DNA from: Epichloe hybrida
Taxonomy: Eukaryota > Ascomycota > Sordariomycetes > Hypocreales > Clavicipitaceae
Reading direction: 5' to 3'
Assembly (NCBI GenBank): GCA_019022495.1
Contig: JAFEKR010000131.1
Location: 1 to 29,617 of the forward strand
DNA: 29,617 nucleotides
Shown here: positions 9,866 to 20,175 of the stretch, one piece after another
Numbering within the stretch: position 1 is the first letter of the stretch
How the letters are laid out: each line of letters opens with the position of its first letter
Program-made: the position numbers and the translations under genes
Notes under the pieces: model-generated
Told to the model about the DNA's origin: nothing
Seen by the model: the letters and a program-made list of their open reading frames with translations, nothing else
Databases searched by the model: none

Positions 9866-10935
9866 TTACGACGCGACAGGCGTATTCGCAGCACTCATTT
9901 TGTTCTTCTTCCTCTTCAACCTCGGCGTCGTCGCCGACCTAGGCGTCTTGGGCCCCTTTCCATCCTTCTTCCCATCCGCCTTGGCGTTCACAGCAGGGCC
10001 GTTCATAGCGCCGATGCCCGTCTCGGGACCCTTTTTCGGCACCGGCACGGCTTTCCTCCCCGTCGACGACAGGTGGAACTCGCCTGGGCGTCCGGTGATG
10101 GGATTCTCGTCAATGTACTCGCCCCCGTGGCGCATGTGCACCATGAATGCCTCCTCTGCGGAGCGCTCCAGCGACAGCTCATCGTTCTTGGGGGCCGGTC
10201 TATTCGCGCCTTCGGGCAAGGGTGTGCCCTCCTTGGACTCCTGCGCCTTGGAGGGCCGTGGCTGGTTGTTGGTAGGGAGGTGGTAGACGTGGCCTGTTGA
10301 GGGGCGCCATTTGCGTATGCTTTCTGCGGCGGGAAGGGCCTTTGCTATGGCTGATGATATCGTCATCTTAAGGGGGGGGTGGGAGGGGGGTTTGTTAGCG
10401 GAGGAACTTGTTTCTTTCTTGTCTTTTCACGTGAAGAAACGGAAGGAAGATAAGGAGGAGGGTGCTGGAAAAAAAAAAAAAAAAAAAAAAACCTCCATAC
10501 GATTCTTGACGACAGAATGTCTGCCAACGTCGGCGCCATGTATATGTTTTCGCCGACCACAAAGAACGACGCATGCACCGTGATCTCATCGTCCTCCTGA
10601 TACTGCTGCTTCCTCCGCGTCTGCTTCCGAATCACCCACACGCCTGTGCCCATGCCTGGGCCCGTCTCGGCGGGTTCTTCGCCGACGATGAATTCCAGAC
10701 CGGACATGGTCTTTAGGCGGCCCTCGAAGGCTTCGCGCGTCTGGATGTAGTGGTACATGGACATGTTGTTCATGGCTTGGCTCATGATGACGGCGTTGTT
10801 GGAGGTGCGTTCGAAAAAGGGCGACTCGGCGAAATAGAAGAGGATCGTGTTGGAGTGCAGGCCGCCCATGGAGGCGAGCATCTGAGGAGATCGCCATTGG
10901 ATCTCATCCAGAGGCGGATCATTGGGGTTGGCCAT
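9866..10935 (-). CDS. MED6: Mediator of RNA polymerase II transcription subunit 6
   Basis: MED6 is a head-module subunit of Mediator, the nuclear coactivator linking activators to RNA polymerase II. Exon 1 is 10501-10935 (145 codons) and exon 2 is 9866-10366 (166 codons plus stop). A 134-nt phase-0 intron (GTATGG...CTTAAG) separates them and the product is 311 residues, normal for fungi. The N-terminus has the family core: EIQWRSPQML, NTILFYFAESPFFERTSNN, then the EFIVGEEP and VWVIRKQTRRK region, DDEITVHASFFVVGENIYMAPTLADILSSR, continuing after the intron with MTISSAIAKALPAAESIRKWRPSTGHVY. The C-terminal third is charged, Pro/Lys-rich and probably disordered, ending near LKRKKNKMSAANTPVAS. 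The intron holds an uninterrupted T23 tract just inside its 5' splice site. The gene is divergent from the MMtag gene across 219 bp. Confidence 0.95.
10469..10491. repeat. A23/T23 homopolymer inside the MED6 intron
   Basis: On the MED6 sense strand this is 23 consecutive T residues starting nine bases after the intron's GT. It is a likely length-variable locus and a place where sequencing error is easy. Confidence 0.9.
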
Positions 10936-11154
10936 TTGTGCGCGGTCCAGGAGAAGAGGTTGTGGAATTGCGAGTTGAGAGAGGGTTTGGCTTGTGACGT
11001 TTGGGAGGGGCGGGCAGGGGCTAGCAAGTGGCAGAAGTGGATCTTCAAGTCAAGACACTGCTCTCGAACGAACCTCGTCTTCTCACCAACCTGCAACATC
11101 ACATCATCACACCTGTTGCGACACCAAAAAATAATAATAATAAAAAAACCCACA
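10936..11154. promoter_or_regulatory. 219-bp bidirectional promoter of MED6 and the MMtag gene
   Basis: This is the whole space between two divergent start codons. It includes an ATAATAATAATAA stretch just before the MMtag ATG and no clear TATA box. It must hold both 5' UTRs and both core promoters unless the transcripts overlap. Confidence 0.65.
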
Positions 11155-11916
11155 ATGGACCTTCTCTCCACCATCCGAAAGACCGGGTCCCGCGGCGGCG
11201 TAAATTTCTCCTGGGACGAAGTCGCCAACTCGTCCCACCGCGAAAACTATCTCGGCCACAGCCTCAAAGCCCCGGTCGGCCGCTGGCAAAAGGGCAAAGA
11301 CCTGAATTGGTACGTCAAGGCCGACGGGCCGTCTGATCCAAACGAGACGGATGAGCAGCGACAGGCGCGCCAAAGAAAGGAGGAACTAAAGAAGATCAAA
11401 GAGGCCGAGGAGGATGCCATGGCGCGCACATTGGGACTACCCGTGCCGGTGCGGAACACAAGTGGTGCGAATGCAGTCGAGGTAGGCAAGCAGCGGGACG
11501 TGGGACCCGTGAGCGGAGGGCCACCAGACGAAGGGAGCAATCGGGAACAGACCCGTAAAAGCTCCAAGTCGCGAAGACATGATGATTCTGAGAAGAGAGA
11601 GAGGCGGAGACACAGGAGCAGAAGTCGGGAAGGAGGAGAGAGCAGGCATCGACGGATGAGTCGCGAGAGGGAGTCAGGACATGGATCTCGGAGCAGGGAT
11701 ACGTATAGACGGCACCGGCCAGACGGGAGACAGGATGGGAACCGGCACCACTCGGACAGGCATTTGGGCCGGAGCCGTAGTCCACAGAGAAGGGAGAGGC
11801 GGCGAGAGGGCCGGGATGAGGACCGCAGAGAGGAGAGGGGAGAAGGCCGCCGTGAACTGAAAAGAAACCATGGTCGCGAGCGTGGCTTGAGCCCACGACC
11901 AAATCGCGGCGACTGA
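11155..11916 (+). CDS. MMtag-domain, Arg/Ser-rich protein (multiple myeloma tumor-associated protein 2-like)
   Basis: The product is a single-exon protein of 253 residues. Its first 80 or so residues match the MMtag domain: LLSTIRKTGSRGGVNFSWDE, then SSHRENYLGHSLKAPVGRWQKGKDLNWYVK. Next comes a charged helix rich in Lys/Glu (about 65-90, RQARQRKEELKKIKEAEEDAM). From about residue 130 to the end the protein is an Arg/Ser/Asp/Glu-rich low-complexity tail with many RS and SR pairs, like splicing-associated proteins. Human C1orf35/MMTAG2 is the family reference and its molecular function is poorly known. A nuclear, RNA-linked role is my inference from the RS tail. The ATG context (CACAATGG) is good, and frames further upstream would cross MED6, so I use this start. 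Confidence 0.88.
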   Translation: MDLLSTIRKTGSRGGVNFSWDEVANSSHRENYLGHSLKAPVGRWQKGKDLNWYVKADGPSDPNETDEQRQARQRKEELKKIKEAEEDAMARTLGLPVPVRNTSGANAVEVGKQRDVGPVSGGPPDEGSNREQTRKSSKSRRHDDSEKRERRRHRSRSREGGESRHRRMSRERESGHGSRSRDTYRRHRPDGRQDGNRHHSDRHLGRSRSPQRRERRREGRDEDRREERGEGRRELKRNHGRERGLSPRPNRGD

Positions 11917-12881
11917 TGGGAGTGGGCAGGGCGCGCACCTGTCACGAATGCAAGTTTGACGATACCACCAGTCATGTTGGATGGCACTTTTTTTTACACC
12001 TGATGCTGCGAACTATCCCCAACGTCATGGTTCTATTCACAAACCATGTCCGAGTCGAGCATTATCCTCGTATGTGATCGAGACCTCTATGGTCCTTTCA
12101 AATATACTTGCGTCGCTAAACATGAATCCTGTACTTGCAGAAGTACGCAGCCCGTGTGTATATTCCGTCCCCCTCCCCCCGTTGTCGTCCAAGATGTTGC
12201 ACCGGATGCCGCCGTCACTGTCATTACTAGCATCAGAAGAGCTAGAAGACGGGGCCGGCACAACTGTTTTTCCCCGGAACGTGTAGTGGTCACGGATCGT
12301 AGACATAATTACCATAGACCGGTGGTGCTGGTTGAGGGCAGAAAGACGCACTATCCGTGAATGAGATGGCAACAAACCTCGTGGTGAATCGTGGTGAATC
12401 GTGATGCGCCAAGTTGGACGTCACAGGCCCACTAATTTTCCCGCCGCCACCCACAGAGTCTCGGGCAGGGGGGTTGGTGGGGGGGCGACGCCGCATGGAC
12501 CATTCGACGACGACGACGTGCTTGCCTCCGTACATATCGTATCTGCCTGTTTCGTTTTGGTCGATTCATCCAACAAACGAGCCTCGTCGTCTCCCCTTTT
12601 CCTGTTAATCCGGCGTCATCCTTTCTTCCTAATTCCACGACTTTCTGTCCTTCGCCTTTCTCTTCTCTTTCGGTCGCTAGATCGTGGCGACGGCGTATTC
12701 TTAGACCGTCTTCAGCCTAGCCGATACTTTTGCCACAAGCCAGCCAGCATACAATACGTAACAATAGGATCAACCCCGTCCAACGATAGCTCCGAATCCC
12801 CATCGACAGACGACCTTTCTTGAAATTTGCAATGCGGTAAATCTTGGGGCGGATCTTGATCGAAATCGCCACACATTCGAA
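11917..12881. promoter_or_regulatory. Intergenic region upstream of the sacsin-like gene
   Basis: This 965-bp region lies between two plus-strand genes. It holds the MMtag 3' end and the promoter and leader of the next gene. I see a tandem CGTGGTGAAT pair at about 12379-12398, a G-rich stretch at 12464-12485 and a pyrimidine-rich leader at about 12590-12680. Open frames here are short and unconvincing. Confidence 0.5.
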
Positions 12882-15800
12882 ATGGACTACTCGAGCCTCA
12901 GGGCCGCCGCTTTGCGCGATGGCGAGGATGAAGAAGCCGTCACCGTCGATACCCGTGCGTTGATAGACAAGGTTCTGGCGAGGTATTCTGGGGAATGGAC
13001 TACCCTTCGTGAGCTGATTCAAAATGCCGCCGATGCGCAAGCTACCACGGTCACGGTAAAATGGGAGACTATTCCGTCCATTCAAGTCCCATTACCCAAT
13101 GCAACGAGTAGATCCGAGCTCTTGAAACATGCCATCACGACCCACACATTACGCCGTCTAGTCGTGCAAAATGACGGACAGCCTTTTACAAAGACGGATT
13201 GGGGGAGGCTAAAACGAATTGCAGAGGGCAACCCGGACGAGACTAAGATTGGTGCCTTTGGAGTTGGTTTCTACAGCGTGTTTGCCGATTGCGAAGAACC
13301 TTTTGTCAGTTCGGGCAACGAGGCCATGGCATTTTACTGGAAGGGAAATTCTCTCTTCACCAAAAAATCACATTTACCGGCGGATAAGGCCACTCATCAT
13401 ACGACATTCGTTCTGGACTACCGAAACTCGACGACGCCGATGCCGAACCTTCTTTCCGTCAGCCAATTCCTAGCAACGAGTCTGACCTTTGTGGCGCTAG
13501 AAAATATCGAGTTTTGGATCGATGATTACCAAATACTGTCCTTGAAGAAGAAGTCTTCATCACCCGCGGATCTGTCGTTGCCCCGGGATCTAGAAGCCAG
13601 GACCAAAGAAGGCCTGATGAAGGTTATTGGGGTAGATCGCACAAGTACTCAAATAGATGCATCGTACATGAGCATCATTGGATGGAAGCCGCAGGCGACG
13701 ACCACAACAGCCAAAAGCCCCGACTCGTACGGTTCGACGGAGGCACCCTCTCTGCGGTCCTTTTTTGCACGATTAACAGCAAGTGCTTCCCAAACTGGGT
13801 TGCGGCCCAAAGCACAAAGCGAAGATAATCTAGCACAGCCGCAAATATCAGAGGATGTGACCAAGATGAGCTCATCCACAATATTTCTGAGTGCTACTTC
13901 GGCTACTATAGAAACCAAGATCTCGTCATCGTTTGCATCCGAACTTGAAAGGGCCACAAAGAAACCGCCACCAAGAACGACCAAGATCTCAATCCTCACT
14001 GCTTCTTATGACGAGGCTGAGGCTTCCGAGCACTCGGCTACAAACACAGCTTTCAGGAAAGTAACGGATGTTTTTGCCTCTGTATTACCAAACAAGAAAC
14101 CCGGCGGACGCATCTTCATCGGGTTCCCTACCATGCAGACGACTGGTGCCGGTATGCATGTCTCCGCCCCATCGGTTATCCCAACCGTGGAACGAGAAGC
14201 TATCGATCTCAACGCAAGATGGGTGAGGACCTGGAATGTTGAGCTTTTGCGAGCTGCCGGAATCGTGTCAAGGTTAGCCTTCAGCAATGAAATGAACGAC
14301 TTGAGCCGCCGAGTCCGATCATCTCTTGAGAGCGGCCAGAAGATCTCAAGTGGTGTCATCAAGAAACACATGCCGGAAGCTCTTCACACTCTGCAAACCT
14401 TCACTTTTGGCGACTCAACACCCAGTGGTCAAGTCGGTCAGATAATGGAGGAGGCATTTTGGACATGCTTCAAGAAGGCTTCCATTGAGATCTTCTCTAG
14501 TCAAGGTGTACTTCAGACTACGCAAGTTCGACTCGAATCAGCCGAGCTCGGTGGCTTCGTGGAAAGCATTCCTGTCGTTCCAGAGGAGATGAAAACGGCG
14601 CCGTTTGTCAAGAAACTCATTGACTTTGGGCTTGTTTCTCATATTACTGTCACCGACGTCAAACAGGAGCTTGAAGCAAAGGCTCTGACTAAGTCTCAGA
14701 TGATCAAATTCATTTCTTGGGCAGGGAAGAAGAGTCTCAGCGGTGAGTTGGACCCTGGAAGCCGCACATCGCTGCTCGAGGTTGCTGTTTCAACAATGAG
14801 CGATGAAGATTCGGGGGACATCATCGCACTCGGAAGTATCACAAACTACCCCAGCCTCAACAACATACCGGCCAATGTACCGATACCCCCAACCACGATC
14901 CCCTTTTCTTTCATCACGAATTCAAACCCATCTGAGCTTCAGGCGCTAGGTTGGTTGCCTCTGGAGGTACTGTCTTGGTTCCGCTTCCTGTTGGAAGCAG
15001 CAAACTCTAGAGTGGAAGACGAGAGCGTGACCCGATCGCCCAAGTTCGCGGTTCAAGTACTGACAATGCTCTCCAAAAATTGGGATACGATCTCAAATAA
15101 GGACAAGACAGTGCTGGCGTCACTGGTTCAATCCCACCCTGTGATGCCAACAAAGCTGGGAATGAAACGACCTGGCGATTCGTTTTTTCCCTCTGTCAAG
15201 CTGTTTGATGACTTGCCCGTTATTCAAGGGTGTGAGAAAGTCAAGGAGAAATTTTTGGTAGCTGTTGGTGTTCGCAAAACAGTTGATCTGGAAACCATCT
15301 TCACTCGATTGCTCAACAGCTCTGGAGATGACAGCCAAAAGAAATGGAGCCATCTAGAACTCATCAAATATCTCGCTTCAGTGCAGAATGATATTCCATC
15401 GGATGATCTGAAGAAGTTGCGAGAGTCGCGCTTCTGTCCGGCCGAGGCTGGCCTCAAGGGCATGGCGTCAACCCAAGGGTCCAAGACCTTGTACAAAGTA
15501 TCAGAGCTATTTGAGCCCAAAGATTCGCTACGTAATCTCGGACTACCCATCCTTCAATGGCCCGGCCCTCCAGGAAGTTTTCGCCCCAGCAGCCCCGAAG
15601 CCAAGTTCTTGTCCTTGCTTGGGCTGCGTAGCTTTCCCTCGGTCCCTGAATTAGTGGGTTTAATGTCGTCAAAGGACGATACGTTGCGCACGTCGGCCAT
15701 GACATATTTTATTGCAAATCATCATTCACATCGATATGGTGCATTTGAATTGAGAGAGAGTCAGAAGCCTATCCTACCACTACAAGGAAGCACTCAGCTC

Positions 15801-18391
15801 GTGACACCGTCCAAGTGCTTCACGAATGAGAAGGCCGCCGTTCTTGGGTTTCACATTCTCAGAAAAGACCTCCATGATCACGCACCTGTAAGTTTGCGAG
15901 ACCCCCCCCTCCCTCTTTTTTTTGGTTTTTCAATACCGTTGAAAGCGAATTAACAATCTCGCATAGAAATTTGGCGTCGCCAGGGACCCTCCGATGGTCG
16001 ATTGCGTAAACAAATTGTTGTCAAGTCCGCCCCAGGACCACCACTCGGCCGTCACTCTCTTCAGCTATTTCGCCTCTCGCATCACTGAAGTCCGAGAGAA
16101 TAGCTTGGTCAAGCTTCGCGATGCTCCATTAGTCCCGGTCTCAAGGCCAAGCCTCGCTCGGTCCTCCGAGACCAGCTCGGAAGTGTCCCACATCAGCCCT
16201 TCTCGAGCATACCTGGGTACATCGGCCACGTACGGTGAGATTTTCGATTTCGTGGATTTTGGCCAAGAGGCAAATGCCTTTCTCTTTCACTGCGGAGCAA
16301 AGAGCGAGCCTACCAAGCTGGAAGTTGCATACATGACGTGCAACGAGCCGGCAAGGTTGCTAAGCGTACTCCAGAGTCCCGAAAAATACATGGACCTTCT
16401 CAAGTCCTTGGCTGAATCTTCGAACACGCTGTATCGTGACAAAGAGTTGTGGCGCAAACTCAAAACATCCGCTTGCCTCTTGGCATACAAAGAATTGTCG
16501 CCGTCGACCAAGGGAGACTTGATTGATCTGGATGAGGACGAAGCCCTGATCAAGCAATACCGGCTCGCTTCGGCCGGTCAGATCGTTGTTCTGGATGATA
16601 TTATCAGCTATCGCCTGTTCAAACAGCATCTCATTTGCGCGCCTGAAGAAGACACCTTGGAAGACTTTTACCTGCAGCTTGGTGCCATGAAACTGAGCAG
16701 CATTGTACAGGAAGATGTGCGCATCGGACCTCACACTGCGAGATCAAAGGCTGCCGAGCAGCTACGAAAACATGTCCTTGAGAGGTCCAAAATCTTCCTG
16801 TATGAATATGCCAACTATCGACGAGACGCGGTCAAGCATGACTCTAAATGGCTAGAAAAGAATCTCCGGGTCGAGATGGTGCGGTCCGTGGCACTTAGAC
16901 GCACGCTGAAAGGCCAGCGGCAATCCCACACGGAGAAACGATCAGCTGCGGGTGCCTACGAGGAACGCACGTGGGTGCTCTACGTCGCGGACGATGGCCC
17001 CCCTGACATGTATCAGATTGGACAAGCTGTCTGCCAAATGCTGCTGAACCGACCCAACCAACAGGCCTATCTCTTTTTCGAACCATTTCTGACTCATGAT
17101 CTATATGGACTCCGTGCCCGCGGCTACAACGTTGACCGTATTCTGCGTGCAAAGGCTGCCGAGGCACGTATTGCGGAGGAGGAGAGAAGAAAGGCTTTGG
17201 AAGAGGAACAGAAACGAATTCTCGACAGGGAACGGACTTGGGCTCAGCAGGGAAAAGTCTCGGACGAGAGCAAGATCAGGGAGCTTCCGAGCGCAGCGGA
17301 AGCTGCCAGACAAGTCGCCAAAACGCCTGAACAACCAAAACCAGCAATGCCCGGTTCCTGGAACTCGCCCGAAGATTCCGGCATGGACAATGCACGACAA
17401 TCAAAGAAAGGCGGTGGCTTGTTTTCCAACCTCACCCGCAGACTGGGATTCGATAGCCAAGACGAGAACAAGGACGACGCTAAGAAACAGCTGGAGCAAT
17501 TCGTCGACAATCCTCCACAAGCAGGAACATCGAAAACATCGAATACTGGACGACCGAACAGCTCGGGACGTGCCCAGGAAGATGACGGGCGAGTGACCAG
17601 CCCAGCTGTCGTGCAACAAAACTTACTCAATGCCGTCAATGCCACGCGACCGCATGGATCAGACCACGTATTCTCTGAGCCCCAGGTCAATGTAGTCAAG
17701 GAACAGGCAACATATTGCGACAGCACTCCCGCACAAAACATCACATTTGCCGCAGAAGCCTCGAATAATATGAAGGTATTTGTGTCGAAAGATATGCGAA
17801 CCTCGGCGGCCAAGTTCTTGTCTGCCAATATTGGTCCGATCAACACATTTGCAGGACTGCTGGTCGATATCGGAAACATCTACTCCTTGTCGCCGAAGGT
17901 CCTGCATATCTTCTATGACGAGTCCGGCGGCACCATTGCGTTTAATACGGGCGGCAGCATTTTCTGCAACCTCCGCTTCTTCTTGCAACTACATGCAGCC
18001 CAAATCAACATGAGCAGCGGAAAAGCCGAGGCGGCGACGTGGTGGTGGGTTGTGTTGGCTCACGAGCTGGCGCATAACCTCGTTTCTACCCACAACTCGG
18101 ATCACAGCTATTATACGTACGTATTGACATATTTGACCTCTGTTTCTGGTTCCCTCTCGAGTCTCTAGTGACCATCAAAAAGAAGTGGGCTAACACAAGT
18201 TCAGAGAATCTTTCATCCAGCAATACATGACTAAGATGTTTTCCTATGTCACTCAGATAGCTGGATCGGCCACGACTCCTGCAGCTGCACCGCCGCCCCC
18301 CCCCGCGCAGCTGCCAAGCTCAACTTCATCTAATCTGCCCCCTCCTCCTTACTCCATGGCTCCTAATAGACGGGACAACATGTTTGGATAA
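12882..18391 (+). CDS. Large sacsin-like HSP90-type ATPase (DUF3684 family) with C-terminal zincin-like motif
   Basis: The three exons are 12882-15887, 15967-18116 and 18205-18391. The introns are 79 nt (GTAAGT...CATAG) and 88 nt (GTACGT...TTCAG, branch GCTAAC), and the product is 1780 residues. The N-terminus is a GHKL ATPase fold of the sacsin/HSP90 kind: RELIQNAADA (Glu44, Asn48, Asp51), QNDGQPF (Asn97-Gly99) and the glycine loop GAFGVGFYS (124-132). The middle fits the fungal DUF3684 family. Residues about 1395-1425 form a charged coiled coil (EARIAEEERRKALEEEQKR), followed by a disordered region to about 1570. Near the end, WWWVVLAHELAHNLVSTHNSDH carries His1701, Glu1702, His1705 and His1711, spaced HExxHx5H as in WLM/Wss1 and metzincin proteases. 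The last exon is proline-rich with PPPPY. A protein-quality-control role is inferred from sacsin; the protease activity is unproven. Confidence 0.9.
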
Positions 18392-18599
18392 TGTGCTCGA
18401 CAGTGCACGCGTCGGACTGCGTTAAAACAACGTCCTACACAAAACCAAGATGGTTGTTGTCTCGCGACAGCTCATGGGATACCATCATCCATGGCATGAC
18501 ATGACTTCATAATTTTAAGAATACACATATACAGTAGATGTAGTTTAGATGAGTAGAAATACAACCGCTGCCGGGGAGAATGGGTGGTGATGACGCAAG

Positions 18600-19207
18600 T
18601 TATTTTCATGCGCCTGGACCAGGTCCCTCAACTTTAGAAAATCTGTTCACAATTCCCTTCGTTCGTTGGTTCTCTCCGCCACCGATGTAGTGTGCCCCAA
18701 TAATAAGACCAGGGCGAGGCTCAAATGACGACAACGTCTTCCGACATAACTCAGTCGAGACACCCATGTTGCGCTGTAATCCTCCTCATTGATCGTCTTG
18801 TCGGCTTTAGCGTCAACATCGCGGGGAAGTCATGAGAATCCGCGGACCTCGGGTTTCCAATGACTTGTGCGGCAGGAACCCCTCCCCGGTTGTTCTACAG
18901 AAGATTGCCTTCCTTGCTTGCTGCTCAGCACGGGTCAAGAGGAAACGAGAATGGTCATTCCAGCGCAGTTCGTTCTCATCATGCTTGATCCTGGGTCTGA
19001 ATTCCGCTCCAATGTCAACGTCCTACCTGCTCATTGCAACATTTCGCCTCATGGGATCCATCGACTTCATCACCAGTGAACCGGGACGGATTCCTCCACG
19101 CGCGATTCCCTTGTTGCTTTTTTTTTTGATTTTAAATTTTGGACAAGATCGTAACGGATAACCTTGCGAATGACGGCGACAAGGCGCTCCTGCTCCCCGC
19201 GACGCAT
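18600..19207 (-). other. Unassigned minus-strand coding-like stretch (possible decayed or spliced small gene)
   Basis: From an ATG at 19207 the minus strand is open for 45 codons (starting MRRGEQERLVAVIRKVIR). After a break, a frame with a plausible hydrophilic peptide follows at about 19037-18830 (including RPRIKHDENELRWNDHSRF and LTRAEQQARKAIF). Shifting frame near 18800 then gives ADKTINEEDYSATWVSRLS. I recognise no family. Codon third positions show no strong G/C bias, and the plus strand carries a competing 109-codon ORF (18832-19161). The stretch may be a degenerate gene, a gene with introns I cannot place, or chance. Confidence 0.2.
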
Positions 19208-19235
19208 GTCAACCCCCCGTCGAAGAGGAGTGGCT

Positions 19236-19259
19236 CACGTGTCCCGACACGTGACCAAT
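19236..19259. promoter_or_regulatory. Paired CACGTG E-boxes next to a CCAAT box
   Basis: CACGTG occurs at 19236-19241 and 19248-19253, with CCAAT at 19255-19259, about 205 bp before the start codon of the complex I subunit. CACGTG is the core of Cbf1-type bHLH sites and CCAAT is the core of Hap2/3/5 (HapB/C/E) sites. Both factor types are known regulators of respiratory genes in fungi. The factor assignment is inferred from the motifs alone. Confidence 0.55.
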
Positions 19260-19464
19260 CCTACCTACCTTCAACGCCAACCCTCATGCTAAGCTTCCCT
19301 CCGTGAATTCGAACCCCCCCGTCCCCGTGCCGCCATTGGCAAAGCGACAAAAAAAAAAAAGACAAACTCAGCCTCCCCCCTCCGCGACGTTCGAACAAAA
19401 AAAAAGACTCCCCGCGCGGAGAAATTTCCCCAATCCGCTGCTCTGCGACGATCTGCCCGCCGCC

Positions 19465-19811
19465 ATGGTCCACCGCATTGCATTCTGGAGCTGCTTCGGT
19501 AACGTTCCTTTTCTTTCCTCGCCAGCTCGGCCCGTGCCCTCCTCGACTCGACTCTGACAATCGATGTAGGCCTCGCCGTCCGCTTCTGGCAAGTTGGCAT
19601 CGAGATGCGGCCCTTCTTCAACAAGTCCTCCCTGTGGACGTACCCGGCCTATGCCCTCGGCGGCGCGAGCTTCGGATTCTGGTTGCAGGGGGTCGACGAC
19701 AGGCAATCTGCCGTGTTGAGCGAGCGAAAGGCGTTCCTGCTGGAGAAGAGGAAGAGAATGGCGGAGAGGGAGAACACTGAGGCGACGGCGGCGGCGGCGG
19801 CGCTGCAGTAG
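19465..19811 (+). CDS. nuo9.5: NADH:ubiquinone oxidoreductase 9.5 kDa subunit (complex I accessory subunit)
   Basis: This encodes a small accessory subunit of mitochondrial complex I in the inner membrane. Exons 19465-19498 and 19570-19811 are joined across a 71-nt phase-1 intron (GTAACG...ATGTAG), giving 91 residues. The sequence matches the fungal 9.5 kDa subunit: MVHRIAFWSCFGLAVRFWQ, then GIEMRPFFNKSSLWTYPAYALGG, then GFWLQGVDDRQSAVLSERK, and a Lys/Arg/Glu-rich helix. A single weak hydrophobic segment (about 35-52) could span the membrane. The C-terminus ends in an Ala-rich run encoded by GCG repeats, longer than I expect for the family core. There is no cleavable presequence, which is common for such subunits. 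Assignment is from recall of the Neurospora protein. Confidence 0.88.
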
Positions 19812-20175
19812 GTGCGGGATGGGTCGGGTGACTGAATACCATGCGCGAGGCCATTGCACGAGGCCATTGCACGAGGAAACTTGCAAGGTATGGGCTGGAC
19901 TGAGCTGAGCGGACTGGTGCTATGATGATGGGGTTTTGTATGTACATATTTGTTGGGGTGGAAGGGCGATGCTCTTTCGGAATAGGCTTGGCAGTTTCGT
20001 TTGTGGAATCAGTGCCGGGTTGACCGCATCATTACGCGTGAGCATATGGCTTGTAGTTGGCAAGAATTGGGAGACCAGGTGCATTTTGCAACGGGGAAAC
20101 TTGACTTTCTGGCTTGGCCGTCAAGTCTTGCCTGGAAAATGCTCCATTATTCTATTATTGGTATTTCGTGCGTAC
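19812..20175. other. Convergent 3' regions of complex I and eIF2B-delta genes
   Basis: Nothing coding is seen in these 364 bp. A 13-bp unit (CGAGGCCATTGCA) is repeated twice at 19846-19876. The rest is probably overlapping 3' UTR. Confidence 0.6.
19846..19876. repeat. 13-bp tandem repeat, two copies plus a part
   Basis: CGAGGCCATTGCA occurs twice head to tail and is followed by CGAGG. It lies 35 bp after the complex I stop codon. Confidence 0.85.

Larger units (their letters stand above)
18392..19464. other. Intergenic region with unassigned minus-strand frames and the complex I promoter
   Basis: These 1073 bp separate the sacsin-like gene from the complex I gene. The proximal end holds the 3' UTR and the distal end the promoter (E-boxes and CCAAT at 19236-19259, A- and C-homopolymers from 19310 to 19410). 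In between, both strands have open frames of about 60-110 codons. The minus-strand series at about 18600-19207 reads more like protein and is listed separately. Confidence 0.5.

Noticed and set aside
11247..11987. 246-codon minus-strand ORF
   Set aside because: Antisense shadow of the RS-rich MMtag gene; its Ser/Arg/Leu-rich peptide simply mirrors the RS codons.
17090..17096. TGACTCA site
   Set aside because: It lies inside coding sequence of the sacsin-like gene; such a heptamer is expected several times in a window of this size.
18832..19161. 109-codon plus-strand ORF
   Set aside because: No recognisable domain, ends in a T-run-encoded hydrophobic stretch, and competes with an equally plausible minus-strand reading.
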